Assembly: GCF_018138715.1 (NCBI RefSeq)
Contig: NZ_JAGSHX010000006.1
Location: 3,596,001-3,660,000 of the forward strand
Source: Streptomyces asiaticus
GTDB taxonomy: Bacteria; Actinomycetota; Actinomycetes; Streptomycetales; Streptomycetaceae
DNA length: 64,000 bases
Reading direction: 5' to 3'
Each line of letters opens with the position of its first letter. The first letter of the stretch is position 1. The notes beneath the pieces were generated by a model, which saw only the letters and a list, made by a program, of their open reading frames with translations, was not told where the DNA came from and did no database searches. The translations under genes and the position numbers were made by a program. Positions 55,702 to 63,415 of the stretch are shown one piece after another.

Positions 55702-56379
55702 TCAGCTGGGCCCGGCCTTGTAGCCGACACCGCGCACGGTCACGACGATCTCCGGCCGCTCCGGGTCCTTCTCGACCTTCGACCGCAGTCGCTGCACATG
55801 CACATTCACCAGCCGGGTGTCGGCGGCATGCCGATAGCCCCACACCTGCTCCAGCAGCACCTCACGGGTGAACACCTGCCACGGCTTACGGGCCAGCGCC
55901 ACCAGAAGATCGAACTCCAGCGGCGTCAGCGCTATCGACTGGCCGTCCCGCTTCACCGAGTGCCCCGCCACGTCGATCACCAGATCGCCGATGGCCAACT
56001 GCTCCGGCGCCGGCTCCTCGGAACGCCTCAGCCGCGCCCGGATCCGGGCCACCAGCTCCTTCGGCTTGAACGGCTTGACGATGTAGTCATCCGCCCCGGA
56101 CTCGAGCCCGACCACCACATCGACCGTGTCGCTCTTGGCCGTGAGCATGACGATCGGCACCCCGGACTCGGCCCGGATCAGCCGGCACACCTCGATGCCG
56201 TCCCGTCCGGGCAGCATCAGATCGAGCAGCACAAGATCGGGCTTGGTCTCACGGAAGGCGGCAAGAGCCTTGTCGCCGTCCGACACGAACGACGGTTCAA
56301 AGCCTTCGCCGCGCAGCACGATGCCGAGCATCTCTGCCAGTGCGGTGTCGTCGTCGACGACAAGGACGCGTCCCTTCAT
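55702..56379 (-). CDS. mtrA: Response regulator MtrA (OmpR/PhoB family)
   Basis: This 225-residue protein has a receiver domain with D53 in LLDLMLPGRDG, acidic D9-D11 and the switch lysine in DDYIVKPFKPKEL. A C-terminal winged helix follows (ALTPLEFDLLVALARKPWQVFTREVLLEQVWGYRHAADTRLVNVHVQRLRSKV as its span). The ATG at 56377-56379 gives KGRVLVVDDD, with GGGATG upstream. It is the first gene of the mtrA-mtrB-lpqB operon. MtrA in Streptomyces regulates development, nitrogen metabolism and antibiotic production. Identity is secure. Confidence 0.97.
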   Translation of the reverse strand: MKGRVLVVDDDTALAEMLGIVLRGEGFEPSFVSDGDKALAAFRETKPDLVLLDLMLPGRDGIEVCRLIRAESGVPIVMLTAKSDTVDVVVGLESGADDYIVKPFKPKELVARIRARLRRSEEPAPEQLAIGDLVIDVAGHSVKRDGQSIALTPLEFDLLVALARKPWQVFTREVLLEQVWGYRHAADTRLVNVHVQRLRSKVEKDPERPEIVVTVRGVGYKAGPS

Positions 56380-56748
56380 ATCGACATCATCCCATTTTCG
56401 CATCCGGTCCATAGAGCAGGGTGACCTAGGCCACTTCCCATGGGCCGGTGTCGGCTGGTGTCGGTCATTGTCGGTGGGGTCCCGTCGCCGTTGATGTCAG
56501 CCGTGGATGTCAGGGCAGGCCCCGCCGCGCGGATCGGGCAGAGCCCGTCCATTGTGGCTGACCAGTGCCTATCGCCGTAGTGGATGCCCAAACGTATGAC
56601 CGCAGCACCCCGGACACAATGTCCGGGGTGCTGCCCGTTGCGCTGCTCATGCTGGCTTCACGCCGAGAGAGCAGACAGATCGCCTGTCCGCCCCCTGGGC
56701 GGATCTGTACCGTGAGCAACGCCCCTACTCGCCTGGAGGCAGCACGCA
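56380..56748. other. Divergent region at possible left edge of integrated element
   Basis: This 369-bp region separates the core mtrA operon from accessory genes. It holds the mtrA promoter on the left and the XRE gene promoter on the right. I see no tRNA gene or obvious att repeat. A perfect 14-bp inverted repeat lies at 56603-56633. Confidence 0.5.
56603..56633. terminator. Perfect 14-bp inverted repeat (terminator or operator)
   Basis: Arms CAGCACCCCGGACA (56603-56616) and TGTCCGGGGTGCTG (56620-56633) with loop CAA. There is no gene reading into it from the left within 200 bp, and it lies 115 bp before the XRE start, so an operator or silencing hairpin is as likely as a terminator. It shares the core CCGGACA/TGTCCGG with the terminator at 58579. 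Confidence 0.6.
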
Positions 56749-57984
56749 ATGCGTGGTCTTGGAGATCACCTCAGCATCGGGGAACGGATCGCCTTCTACC
56801 GCAACCGTCGCGGCTACACCCAAGAGGTCTTGGCCGGGCTCGTAGGCCACAGCACAGATTGGCTGGCCAAGGTGGAGCGGGGCCGCCGGAAGCCGCCCCG
56901 TATCGACAAGCTCGGCGAGCTGGCACGCGTCCTGCGGGTGCCGCTCGGAGACCTGATCGGGCAGCCGTCGCTGCTGGAGGACGAGAAGCAGCAGGACGAC
57001 GTCCCCGCCGTGCGCGACGCGCTCATGAGCCCCCGCCGCCTCTCTCGGCTGCTCTTCGGGCCGGAGGCCGAGGCGCAGCTACCGGTGCCGGGCCCAGTCG
57101 TCCCGATCGTTGAGCAGCGCTGGAACGACTACCAGACCGGCCACCTCGGCAAGGTGGTGGCCGCGCTCCCCGGTCTCCTCCAGACCGCCCAGGAGCTAGA
57201 GGACCGGGCCGCACGCTCGCCGGAGGAGCGGCGCGACTGCTGGGCCGTCTCCGCTCGTACTCACCATCTCGCCGCGACCACGCTCGCGAAGATCGGCGAA
57301 TCCGATATCTCGTGGCTCGCGGCCGAGCGCGCCATGCGGGCCGCGGACGAGTCGGGTGATCCCCTCGTTCTGGCGTCGGCGGCCCGCTCGGGCACGCATG
57401 CACTGCTGGCCAACGGCCGATACGACGACGCCATGGAGCTGGGCGAGACCACGGCGGTATGGCTGTCGTCACGCATAGAAGAGGATGACCCGGCCGCGCT
57501 GAGTCTGCTCGGGATGATCCACCTGCGGGCAGCCATCGCGGCGGCCCGCCACCAGGACCGGGCGACCACAACGAACCTGCTGGGCCGAGCCGAGACGCTG
57601 GCAAACCGACTCGGCTCGGATGAGAATCACTGGCAGACCAGCTTCGGGCCGACGAACGTCGTGCTGCACAGGCTGTCGGCGGAACTCGACCTTGAGAACG
57701 TCTCGTACGTCGTGGAGCACGGGGACATCGACGTGGACCACATGCCGCCGGAACGCGGCGTATCCCACCGCATCGACTTCGCTCGCGCGCTCACGCTGGC
57801 AGGCAAGGGAGACGATGCCTTCACCGAGTTGCGGACCGCCGAAGGCACGTCGCCACAGCTCGTGCGCAACAATCCTCGTGTGCGGGAGACGCTGCGAGAC
57901 CTGATCAAACAGGCCCCGGTCACCGGGGGCGCTCGCTCGTCCGAGCTGTTCGCGATGGCCCAGCGATGCAAGGCGGTGCAGTGA
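56749..57984 (+). CDS. XRE-family regulator with TPR-like C-terminus
   Basis: This 411-residue protein has an N-terminal HTH (about residues 12-68: RIAFYRNRRGYTQEVLAGLVGHSTDWLAKVERGRRKPP) and a helical C-terminal part of about 300 residues resembling TPR repeats. Regulators of this design are abundant in Streptomyces accessory regions and may sense a peptide or small ligand through the TPR part. The ATG at 56749 has GGAGG upstream at 9 nt. The gene overlaps the following flavoprotein gene by GTGA, a pairing I recall from integrative elements. The function is otherwise unknown. Confidence 0.88.
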   Translation: MRGLGDHLSIGERIAFYRNRRGYTQEVLAGLVGHSTDWLAKVERGRRKPPRIDKLGELARVLRVPLGDLIGQPSLLEDEKQQDDVPAVRDALMSPRRLSRLLFGPEAEAQLPVPGPVVPIVEQRWNDYQTGHLGKVVAALPGLLQTAQELEDRAARSPEERRDCWAVSARTHHLAATTLAKIGESDISWLAAERAMRAADESGDPLVLASAARSGTHALLANGRYDDAMELGETTAVWLSSRIEEDDPAALSLLGMIHLRAAIAAARHQDRATTTNLLGRAETLANRLGSDENHWQTSFGPTNVVLHRLSAELDLENVSYVVEHGDIDVDHMPPERGVSHRIDFARALTLAGKGDDAFTELRTAEGTSPQLVRNNPRVRETLRDLIKQAPVTGGARSSELFAMAQRCKAVQ

Positions 57985-58544
57985 GTACGAAGGCGCGCGG
58001 AGTCCTCGGGGTCGTCGCCTCGGGTGCCGGCGGGGTGGAGTCCCTTCGCACGGGTCTGGTCGAGCCCGCGATGGCGCGCGGCTGGCAGGTGGCCGTGACG
58101 CTGACGCCGACTGCGGGTGAGTGGCTGCGAACCATCGGCGAAGTCGAGCGACTGGAGAAGGTGACAGGGCTCCCCGTACGGGACGCGCCCCGGTTGCCAG
58201 GTGAGGCTCGGCCGCACCCCCAAGTGGACTGTTACGTCGTTGCCCCAGCGAGCGCGAACACCGTCGCCAAGCTGGCGGCCGGCATTGCCGACAATCAAGC
58301 GCTCACGCAGGTCTGCGAAGCGATCGGCACCGTCGGCCTACCGGTCATCGTCTTCCCTCGCGTCAACGCGGCGCACGCCCGGCATCCCGCATGGCGCGGG
58401 TATCTCGCCGCCCTCCGCGAGGCAGACGTACGGCTTGTGTACGGACCGGAGGTCTGGCCGCTGTACGAGCCGCGCGAGGCACCGTCCGGCCGTGAGCTGC
58501 CCTGGCCTGCCGTGCTCGACGCGGCGGACGAGACGGTCACCTGA
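57981..58544 (+). CDS. Flavoprotein (phosphopantothenoylcysteine-decarboxylase-like fold)
   Basis: This 187-residue protein resembles the HFCD flavoprotein family: VLGVVASGAGGVESLRTGLVEPAMARGWQVAVTLTP at the N-terminus, PASANTVAKLAAGIADNQALT in the middle (the FMN-binding PASANT motif of Dfp/CoaC) and VIVFPRVNAAHARHPAWRG later. Proteins of this subgroup occur as orphan flavoproteins next to XRE regulators in Streptomyces. An actual CoaC role is unlikely because cells carry a separate fused CoaBC. The GTG at 57981 overlaps the XRE stop (GTGA). Enzymatic activity, if any, may be decarboxylation of a peptide cysteine; this is unproven. Confidence 0.85.
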   Translation: MSTKARGVLGVVASGAGGVESLRTGLVEPAMARGWQVAVTLTPTAGEWLRTIGEVERLEKVTGLPVRDAPRLPGEARPHPQVDCYVVAPASANTVAKLAAGIADNQALTQVCEAIGTVGLPVIVFPRVNAAHARHPAWRGYLAALREADVRLVYGPEVWPLYEPREAPSGRELPWPAVLDAADETVT

Positions 58545-58578
58545 GAACTCGTCAACCCGCCTGACCTGCAAAGAAATC

Positions 58579-58607
58579 GGACCCGGACAGTCTGTCCGGG
58601 TCCTTTT
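58579..58607 (+). terminator. Rho-independent terminator of XRE-flavoprotein operon
   Basis: Perfect 11-bp stem (58579-58589 with 58593-58603), loop GTC, followed by TTTT. It lies 35 bp past the flavoprotein stop. Confidence 0.92.
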
Positions 58608-58621
58608 GCGTTGGCACCCAC

Positions 58622-58855
58622 ATGCTCATTGGCATGTCAGGGAGCAACGAGCACCGCATCACTGAACTGGGCATGACCGCCGCCGAATTCGCATTGATCG
58701 AAGCGAGTCTGCGCACGGCACGAGCGACAGCGGAGAACCTGCTGAGCCGCACCAACACGCTCATTGAGCGGGCGGAGTCCCGTTGCCCTCGACAAGCCGC
58801 TCCAGGCGGTCAAGCCGATCACCAAGCTGTCGGAGGGTCTCGTGAATCGTGCTGA
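58622..58855 (+). CDS. Small hypothetical protein, uncertain
   Basis: This frame of 77 codons begins MLIGMSGSNEHRITELGMTAAEF, or MSGSNE at 58634. Its first 45 residues look like a plausible helical protein (ALIEASLRTARATAENLLSRTN). The last third runs antisense through the GntR gene and is Gly/Arg-rich, as shadow frames are. There is no clear ribosome site, and the frame starts only 15 bp after the terminator hairpin. I give it low confidence; it may be a gene whose true end is earlier and was altered. Confidence 0.3.
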   Translation: MLIGMSGSNEHRITELGMTAAEFALIEASLRTARATAENLLSRTNTLIERAESRCPRQAAPGGQADHQAVGGSRESC

Positions 58856-59147
58856 GTTCCGACGCCAGCGCGGTGAACGCGGGGCTGCTGCCGGATTCGG
58901 TGCCGAGGGGCACAGCAGGATCGCGGACGAACGTTCCGCGCCCCTGTTGGGTGATGACCAGCCCCTCGGACCGGAGCTGTCCATAAGCACTCTGCACGGT
59001 CATGAGCTGGACACCGAGCTGTTTCGCGAGCCCACGGGCTGCGGGCAGCCGGTCCCCCGGCCCGTAGACCTCGTTCGCGATGTCCTCGCGGAACTTCGCG
59101 GCGATCTCCTTGGCCGTCGGCTTGGGCGCGTCAGGGCTTAGCTCCAT
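58761..59147 (-). CDS. GntR-family repressor (KorSA-like)
   Basis: This 128-residue protein has a GntR winged helix (about residues 12-75: EIAAKFREDIANEVYGPGDRLPAARGLAKQLGVQLMTVQSAYGQLRSEGLVITQQGRGTFV) and only a short C-terminal tail of about 50 residues with a coiled-coil-like LGDRLDRLERLVEG. Small GntR proteins with this layout, such as KorSA of pSAM2, repress transfer and replication genes in integrative conjugative elements of Streptomyces. It reads away from the transfer operon, and a 24-bp palindrome sits in its upstream region. The assignment as master repressor is inference from that layout. Confidence 0.9.
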   Translation of the reverse strand: MELSPDAPKPTAKEIAAKFREDIANEVYGPGDRLPAARGLAKQLGVQLMTVQSAYGQLRSEGLVITQQGRGTFVRDPAVPLGTESGSSPAFTALASELSTIHETLRQLGDRLDRLERLVEGNGTPPAQ

Positions 59148-59162
59148 GTCACGAGCGTAGCT

Positions 59163-59226
59163 GTCCTAGGTCAATCCCTGGTTCGGCGAAGCGCCTTGAC
59201 ATCCAGATTGACCTAGGTCAATCTGG
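59163..59226. promoter_or_regulatory. GntR operator region with perfect 24-bp palindrome
   Basis: CCAGATTGACCT (59203-59214) and AGGTCAATCTGG (59215-59226) form a perfect 24-bp palindrome. A partial copy, CCTAGGTCAATC, lies at 59165-59176 beside the GntR start. The rightward -35 candidate TTGACA (59196-59201) runs into the palindrome, so binding there would block the transfer-gene promoter. The -10 element is not obvious. Confidence 0.75.
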
Positions 59227-59609
59227 AATCGCAACGCCAGCCGGACCCCGGAAAGGGGGCTGGATGGCTCCTGCATGACCTGCAAAAACGCGCCCGGAGG
59301 GCCCCGTGAAACGGGCCCAAAGGAAGCGCTCGTTCATTGACAACTGAATGGGGATCACGCCGCCTCTCCTCGGCCAAGTAGGCGGCCACGCGGGTCCGAC
59401 CCCCGCGTGAGGAACAGCGCAACCCAACTTGTTCGCGGCCCCTAGAGCCGCGGCCGGTTGCCTCCTCCGTCCGTCCGGGCCGCTTGTGTGCGGTGCCGTA
59501 CGGGCGGGGTGTGGGGAGCCGGATCTACCGACTTCAACGGCGCGCGGCTCCGGTGCTGCAACACCGGAGCCGCTTTCGGGCCGTTCAACCCTGGAAGGAA
59601 CCACGACCC
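59227..59609 (+). other. Long 5' leader of transfer operon
   Basis: No gene is supported in these 383 bp. The leader carries a hairpin (GGGCCCCGT/ACGGGCCC, about 59298-59317). A second TTGACA-containing segment lies near 59337, and the terminator-like stem is at 59544-59573. It may contain a second promoter or attenuator. One long frame (59218-59628, minus) is a shadow. Confidence 0.5.
59544..59576 (+). terminator. Terminator-like hairpin before DUF6284 gene
   Basis: Perfect 12-bp stem GCGGCTCCGGTG (59544-59555) with CACCGGAGCCGC (59562-59573), loop CTGCAA, followed by TTT. It sits 34 bp before the first gene of the operon, so it would attenuate transcripts from further upstream. Confidence 0.75.
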
Positions 59610-59879
59610 ATGAAGCACATCGGTGCACTTCAGGCGGTTGTTACCGCCGACCTGTCCGACCGCGAGCCGACAGCCGCTGAGCTGAACGCCATCGCGCTTG
59701 AAATGCCCGTCATCACGGCCGAGGTTGAGCTGCTGGACGTGCAGATCATGACGCTTGACCGGCCGGTGTCCGAGCTGGACGCCCGCCGCATCCGCCGGGC
59801 CCGCCGCCGGGTGCTGGCCGCCCGGCGGGAGCTCTCGAACCGTACCGCCACGGTGAGTACGTCGGGGGTGGGAGCGTGA
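59610..59879 (+). CDS. DUF6284 family protein
   Basis: This 89-residue protein has the pattern of DUF6284 as I recall it: MKHIGALQAVVTADLSDREP, ELNAIALEMPVITAEVELLDVQI and LDARRIRRARRRVLAARREL. It is helical and basic at the end. Members sit at the start of transfer operons of Streptomyces integrative elements; function unknown. The ATG at 59610 has GGAAGGAA upstream. Its stop overlaps the next start by GTGA. Confidence 0.85.
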   Translation: MKHIGALQAVVTADLSDREPTAAELNAIALEMPVITAEVELLDVQIMTLDRPVSELDARRIRRARRRVLAARRELSNRTATVSTSGVGA

Positions 59880-60202
59880 GCGCCCCGGAGATGTCGACCA
59901 CGAATGCCAACCCCGGCCCGCTGCCCGAGGACGTTGCTGACCTGCTGCGTGCCGTCCTCGAAGCGCTCCGCATCCCGTTCCCGGCCACGTTCGGTGACAC
60001 CGACCGGTTCCGTGAAGTCCTCGACAACCGGGCCATGGACGTGGTCGTCGCGATCGAGGGTGTTCTCTCCGACCCCACCGGCTGGGCCATCGGGTGGATC
60101 ACGCCCTACCTCCGCAAGCAGCTCGCCAAGAACCCGCCGACCGGCTACCGCACGGCGGGTGACCCGCGCAGCACGAAGCCGAGCGGGGAGGCCGACCGGT
60201 GA
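59876..60202 (+). CDS. Small hypothetical protein of integrative element
   Basis: This 108-residue protein begins SAPEMSTTNANPGP and has PEDVADLLRAVLEALRIPFPATFGDTDRFREVLDNRAMDVVVAIEGVL as its central helical part, ending in a hydrophilic tail. No known motif is visible. Coupled starts and stops (GTGA overlaps at both ends) show that it is translated with the DUF6284 and DUF2637 genes. It probably belongs to the element's transfer or maintenance set. Confidence 0.8.
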   Translation: MSAPEMSTTNANPGPLPEDVADLLRAVLEALRIPFPATFGDTDRFREVLDNRAMDVVVAIEGVLSDPTGWAIGWITPYLRKQLAKNPPTGYRTAGDPRSTKPSGEADR

Positions 60203-61077
60203 ACGGCAGGTCCGCCCCGCCGCGCGTCCAGATCGCCGCGCTGAACCGGCTCCAGTCGGGGCTGACGACGGTCCTGGTGCTGGTGGCCGTGGTGGCGCTC
60301 GCGTTCACCGCGACCAACGTCACGATGTTCGCCATCCGGCACGAGGTCTCGCCCTGGATCGCCTGGCTGCTGGACCCCATGGTCGCGGTCGCTCTCGGGG
60401 CCGTTCTGATCGTGGATGGCCGGTTGTCGGAGTACGGCGTGACCCCCTCCGGCTGGGCGTCCGGGCTGCGCTGGTTCGCCGGTCTGGGCACGTGGGTCAT
60501 GAACTGCTGGGGCTCGCTGTGGCCGGAGGGGAGCGCGTTCGGTGTTCCCCGGCTGGTGGATCCGGCGGGGCTGGTGCTCCACTCCATCCCCCCTGTCCTC
60601 CTGATCGTTCTGGCCGAAGCGATCACCCACTACCGCCGCGCGATCCTCGACAAAATCGCCGAACTGCGCGCCGAGGTGGAAGCGGTGGACGCCCCGGTGG
60701 AATCCGCCCCTGTCCCCCCGGTGTCCACCCCGGTCCCCGCGCCCCCTGCCCCGGCTCCGGCTGCTGTGCCGGTCCCGGCAACAGTAGAGCGGTCGCCGCT
60801 GGTCATCTGTGGTGACCGGCGGGTGTATGAGCTCACTGTCCCCCCAGTTTCCACCTCGGCCGAGGACGATGCCGCGGAGACGGAGAAGCTGCCCGCGGAT
60901 GAGGCGCTGAACGTCATCCGCACGTGCTGGGTGATGGGGGAGACGATCACGGAGGCGGCCCGGAAGTCCACCCGTTCCACCTCCTATGTCCACAAGGTCT
61001 ACCAGCGTCTGCGGGACCAGGGATCCGACCCCCAGGCCACCGGCCATGACCGCGTGCGTGAGGCGGTGGCGGTCTGA
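60199..61077 (+). CDS. DUF2637 membrane protein with C-terminal HTH-like domain
   Basis: This 292-residue protein has four hydrophobic segments at about residues 18-40, 52-74, 92-110 and 122-145, the DUF2637 pattern seen in Spd-like proteins of integrative elements. A Pro/Ala/Val-rich linker (about 165-195) leads to a soluble C-terminal part. Residues about 232-280 (ADEALNVIRTCWVMGETITEAARKS..YVHKVYQRLRDQ) look like a helix-turn-helix. A role in spread of the element between hyphal compartments is plausible, since such proteins are encoded with Tra. The GTG start overlaps the previous stop, and ATG of the next gene overlaps its stop by one base. Confidence 0.85.
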   Translation: MNGRSAPPRVQIAALNRLQSGLTTVLVLVAVVALAFTATNVTMFAIRHEVSPWIAWLLDPMVAVALGAVLIVDGRLSEYGVTPSGWASGLRWFAGLGTWVMNCWGSLWPEGSAFGVPRLVDPAGLVLHSIPPVLLIVLAEAITHYRRAILDKIAELRAEVEAVDAPVESAPVPPVSTPVPAPPAPAPAAVPVPATVERSPLVICGDRRVYELTVPPVSTSAEDDAAETEKLPADEALNVIRTCWVMGETITEAARKSTRSTSYVHKVYQRLRDQGSDPQATGHDRVREAVAV

Positions 61078-61460
61078 TGTCCCCGGCGTTCGGCAAGTGC
61101 TACGACCCTTCCGGCGCCCGCTACGGCATCCCCACCTTCCCGTGGCGCCTGGCGCCGGATGGGCTGGCCACGAGGCGCCAGTTACGGGCACGGGGCTTAC
61201 GGCCCGGTGGGCAGCCGATCGCAGCGCAGGTCATGCGGGCCAACCGCCGTGCCGGTGGGACGCAGGTCGCGTTCCTGTACCGGCTGGACCAGGCCAAGCC
61301 CGTCCGGCCGATGACGGCCGCGAAGTCCGCGGCGCTCGCCGCGGCGATGCTCGCCCGCCGCACCTGCCCCGCCTGCCGCACCGATGCCGGGTACTGCATC
61401 CCGACCTCCCTCGGCCTGTGCGTGACCTGCGCCTACCCCGACGAACAGCGCGCCGCCTGA
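61077..61460 (+). CDS. RRQRL-motif zinc-binding protein
   Basis: This 127-residue basic protein has an ATRRQLRARGLRPGGQPIAAQ region, characteristic of the family called RRQRL motif-containing zinc-binding proteins. Four cysteines in CPACRTDAGYC and LCVTC near the end probably hold zinc. The family occurs in actinomycete integrative elements beside DUF2637 genes. Function unknown; nucleic-acid binding is plausible from its basic charge and zinc site. Confidence 0.85.
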   Translation: MSPAFGKCYDPSGARYGIPTFPWRLAPDGLATRRQLRARGLRPGGQPIAAQVMRANRRAGGTQVAFLYRLDQAKPVRPMTAAKSAALAAAMLARRTCPACRTDAGYCIPTSLGLCVTCAYPDEQRAA

Positions 61461-61490
61461 TCAACCCGAACTCGACCAGGAGTGTCACCT

Positions 61491-61742
61491 GTGACCACCA
61501 AGACTCAGCAGACCACTGGCCCGGCCGCTCAGCAGCAGGGCTCGCACCACTTCATCCTCACCCTCCAGAAGCCGCACGGTGGGGGCTTCATCAGCGCGAC
61601 GTTCGCCAACACCTTCACGCCCCGTCCCGGTGACACCCGGGCCGACCTCTACGAGGTGCTGCGCAAGGAGATCACGCAGGCGCACCCGGAGCTGTCGGAC
61701 GCCAACGTCATGTTCTTCTCGCTGGAGCCCAACGGGCTCTGA
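61491..61742 (+). CDS. Small hypothetical protein of integrative element
   Basis: This 83-residue protein begins TTKTQQTTGPAAQQQG and continues HHFILTLQKPHGGGFISATFANTFTPRPGDTRADLYEVLRKEI. It probably forms a small alpha-beta domain after a flexible N-terminus. The GTG at 61491 follows AGGAG at good spacing. It is not a family whose function I know. The gap of 30 bp and the shared direction put it in the same operon. Confidence 0.8.
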   Translation: MTTKTQQTTGPAAQQQGSHHFILTLQKPHGGGFISATFANTFTPRPGDTRADLYEVLRKEITQAHPELSDANVMFFSLEPNGL

Positions 61743-61830
61743 GCAGCAAGTTTCAGCAGTCGCCCGGACGCGGCCGGCCAAAGCGTGCGTCCGGGCTCTG
61801 CCCTCCCTTCAGACAAGGAGTGCTGTCAGC

Positions 61831-63414
61831 ATGACCGACACCAGCACCGAAGCGGTAGCGGCCCCGCAGGCCGTTACCGCGCCGCCGGTCGAGAAACCGC
61901 CTGAGCCGACGCCCGCCCCGGCCCCCACACCGGCCGCGGTCGGGGTGGAGCACACGCCGGGCGGGTGGCCGGTGGTGCCGCTGGCGATGACCGGCGCGAA
62001 CACCACGATCGGCGCGGTCGCGTCTGCCGGTCTGGTGGGCGGGCCGGTCGGCGCCATGGTCGCCGCCACCGGCGCCGTGGTCCTGGCCACGGTGGCCGCC
62101 GCCCGCTCCCGCAAGCCCAACCCCCGCCGGGACGCCCGCCGGACCGCCGCCCGCACGGCCGGATATGCCGCTGCCCGCACCGCGGGCCTGCACCGCAGCG
62201 GCACGTTCAGCGGTGGCCGGATGGGGAGCCGTTCGGGTGGCTCTCGTACGGGCCGCACGGGCGGTATGCCGGGCCGGAACCGATCCGGCAACCGCCCCGC
62301 CGCACGCCATGGTGGTACGTCCACCAGCGGCAAGACACTCGGCAAGCCCGGACACGCCGCGTCCAGGCACTCGGCCAGCGGCGCGGGAAAGAGCGCTGGC
62401 AGGGTCGGGCAGATACGGGGGCTGCGGGCCTCGCAGCAGGCCGCGGCCGGATCCCGCGCGGACCAGCGGGCGCAGACCACCGCGGCCCGCCGCGCGGTCG
62501 CCGACGCCCGCCGCAACGCCAAAGCCGCCTCCGGTAACAACCGGCTGGGCAAGCGCGGGAGCTCCGGTGGTGGCCTGCTGGGCGGTGCCGTCCGTAAGGC
62601 CCGTGCCGGGCGGGATGCGGCCATCGCCCACAATCGCGCCCGGCGGGATGCCAAGACCGGCGCCGATGTGGCGGCGCAGCGCGCGGCGGTCCGTAAGGCC
62701 CCGGCCCGGAAGGCTGCCCGACGGGCGTTGCGGCGGTCCGCGGCCCGCTTCCACGGGCGTCGCCTGATGGCGGCCCTGCTCGCCCTGCCGGTGGGTCTGT
62801 TGGGCTGCCTGACCACCCCGCTCGGCCGCAAGCTCGGCATTCCGGGGCTGATGCACCCGGGGCGCCGCCTGTACCGGCGCCTGGTCCTCACCGCGGCCGA
62901 GCAGCGCGCGGCACGGGACGAAGCTACCCGCCGGAACCTGCGGGAGCAGGAGGAGGCGGCCGACGCGGAGGCAGCCGAGGACGGCACGGAAGAGGTCGCG
63001 GACAGCGTGGAGCGGCCCGCGGCCAAGGTTCCCACCGGCACCACACCCCAGGTGAGTGAAGGAGAGCACGTGTCCGGTTTCCAGTTCGAAGAGACCGCGG
63101 CCGAGATGGAGCAGGCCGCCCACTCCTACGACCCCGACAACGCCATGGAGATCCTGGCCATGGTCGAAGGGCTCCCGGCCGCGCTGACCAGCGTGGCGAA
63201 CGTGATGAAGATCCTCGCCGAGCGCTCCGACAGCGAGTTCCCGCTGGAGAAGGAGGTCGCGTCCGGCTTCAACGACATCTTCGGCGCCCTGATGAGCACC
63301 GTCGCCGTCGCCGAGGACATGGGCCCGCTGTTCCGGCAGGTCCACGCGCAGGACATCGCCCGCCACGAGGACCCCCGCAACGGCCACCAGGCAGAGAAGG
63401 GCTGGAACGTCTGA
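61831..63414 (+). CDS. Basic, Gly/Arg-rich two-span membrane protein of integrative element
   Basis: This 527-residue protein has a Pro-rich N-terminus (residues 20-50), a hydrophobic hairpin (about 56-90: TIGAVASAGLVGGPVGAMVAATGAVVLATVAAA), a long Gly/Ser/Arg-rich basic region (about 95-300), and a second hydrophobic segment (LMAALLALPVGLLGCLTTPLG, about 315). The C-terminus is acidic and soluble (FQFEETAAEMEQAAHSYDPDN onward). It resembles no known fold; the basic part could bind DNA. Position just before the FtsK/Tra gene suggests a spread or transfer-pore role like Spd proteins. The ATG at 61831 has AAGGAG. Confidence 0.85.
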   Translation: MTDTSTEAVAAPQAVTAPPVEKPPEPTPAPAPTPAAVGVEHTPGGWPVVPLAMTGANTTIGAVASAGLVGGPVGAMVAATGAVVLATVAAARSRKPNPRRDARRTAARTAGYAAARTAGLHRSGTFSGGRMGSRSGGSRTGRTGGMPGRNRSGNRPAARHGGTSTSGKTLGKPGHAASRHSASGAGKSAGRVGQIRGLRASQQAAAGSRADQRAQTTAARRAVADARRNAKAASGNNRLGKRGSSGGGLLGGAVRKARAGRDAAIAHNRARRDAKTGADVAAQRAAVRKAPARKAARRALRRSAARFHGRRLMAALLALPVGLLGCLTTPLGRKLGIPGLMHPGRRLYRRLVLTAAEQRAARDEATRRNLREQEEAADAEAAEDGTEEVADSVERPAAKVPTGTTPQVSEGEHVSGFQFEETAAEMEQAAHSYDPDNAMEILAMVEGLPAALTSVANVMKILAERSDSEFPLEKEVASGFNDIFGALMSTVAVAEDMGPLFRQVHAQDIARHEDPRNGHQAEKGWNV

Positions 63415-63415
63415 G

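Noticed and set aside
56380..56748. tRNA gene as element insertion site
   Set aside because: No cloverleaf or GGTTCGAATCC-like T-arm could be found.
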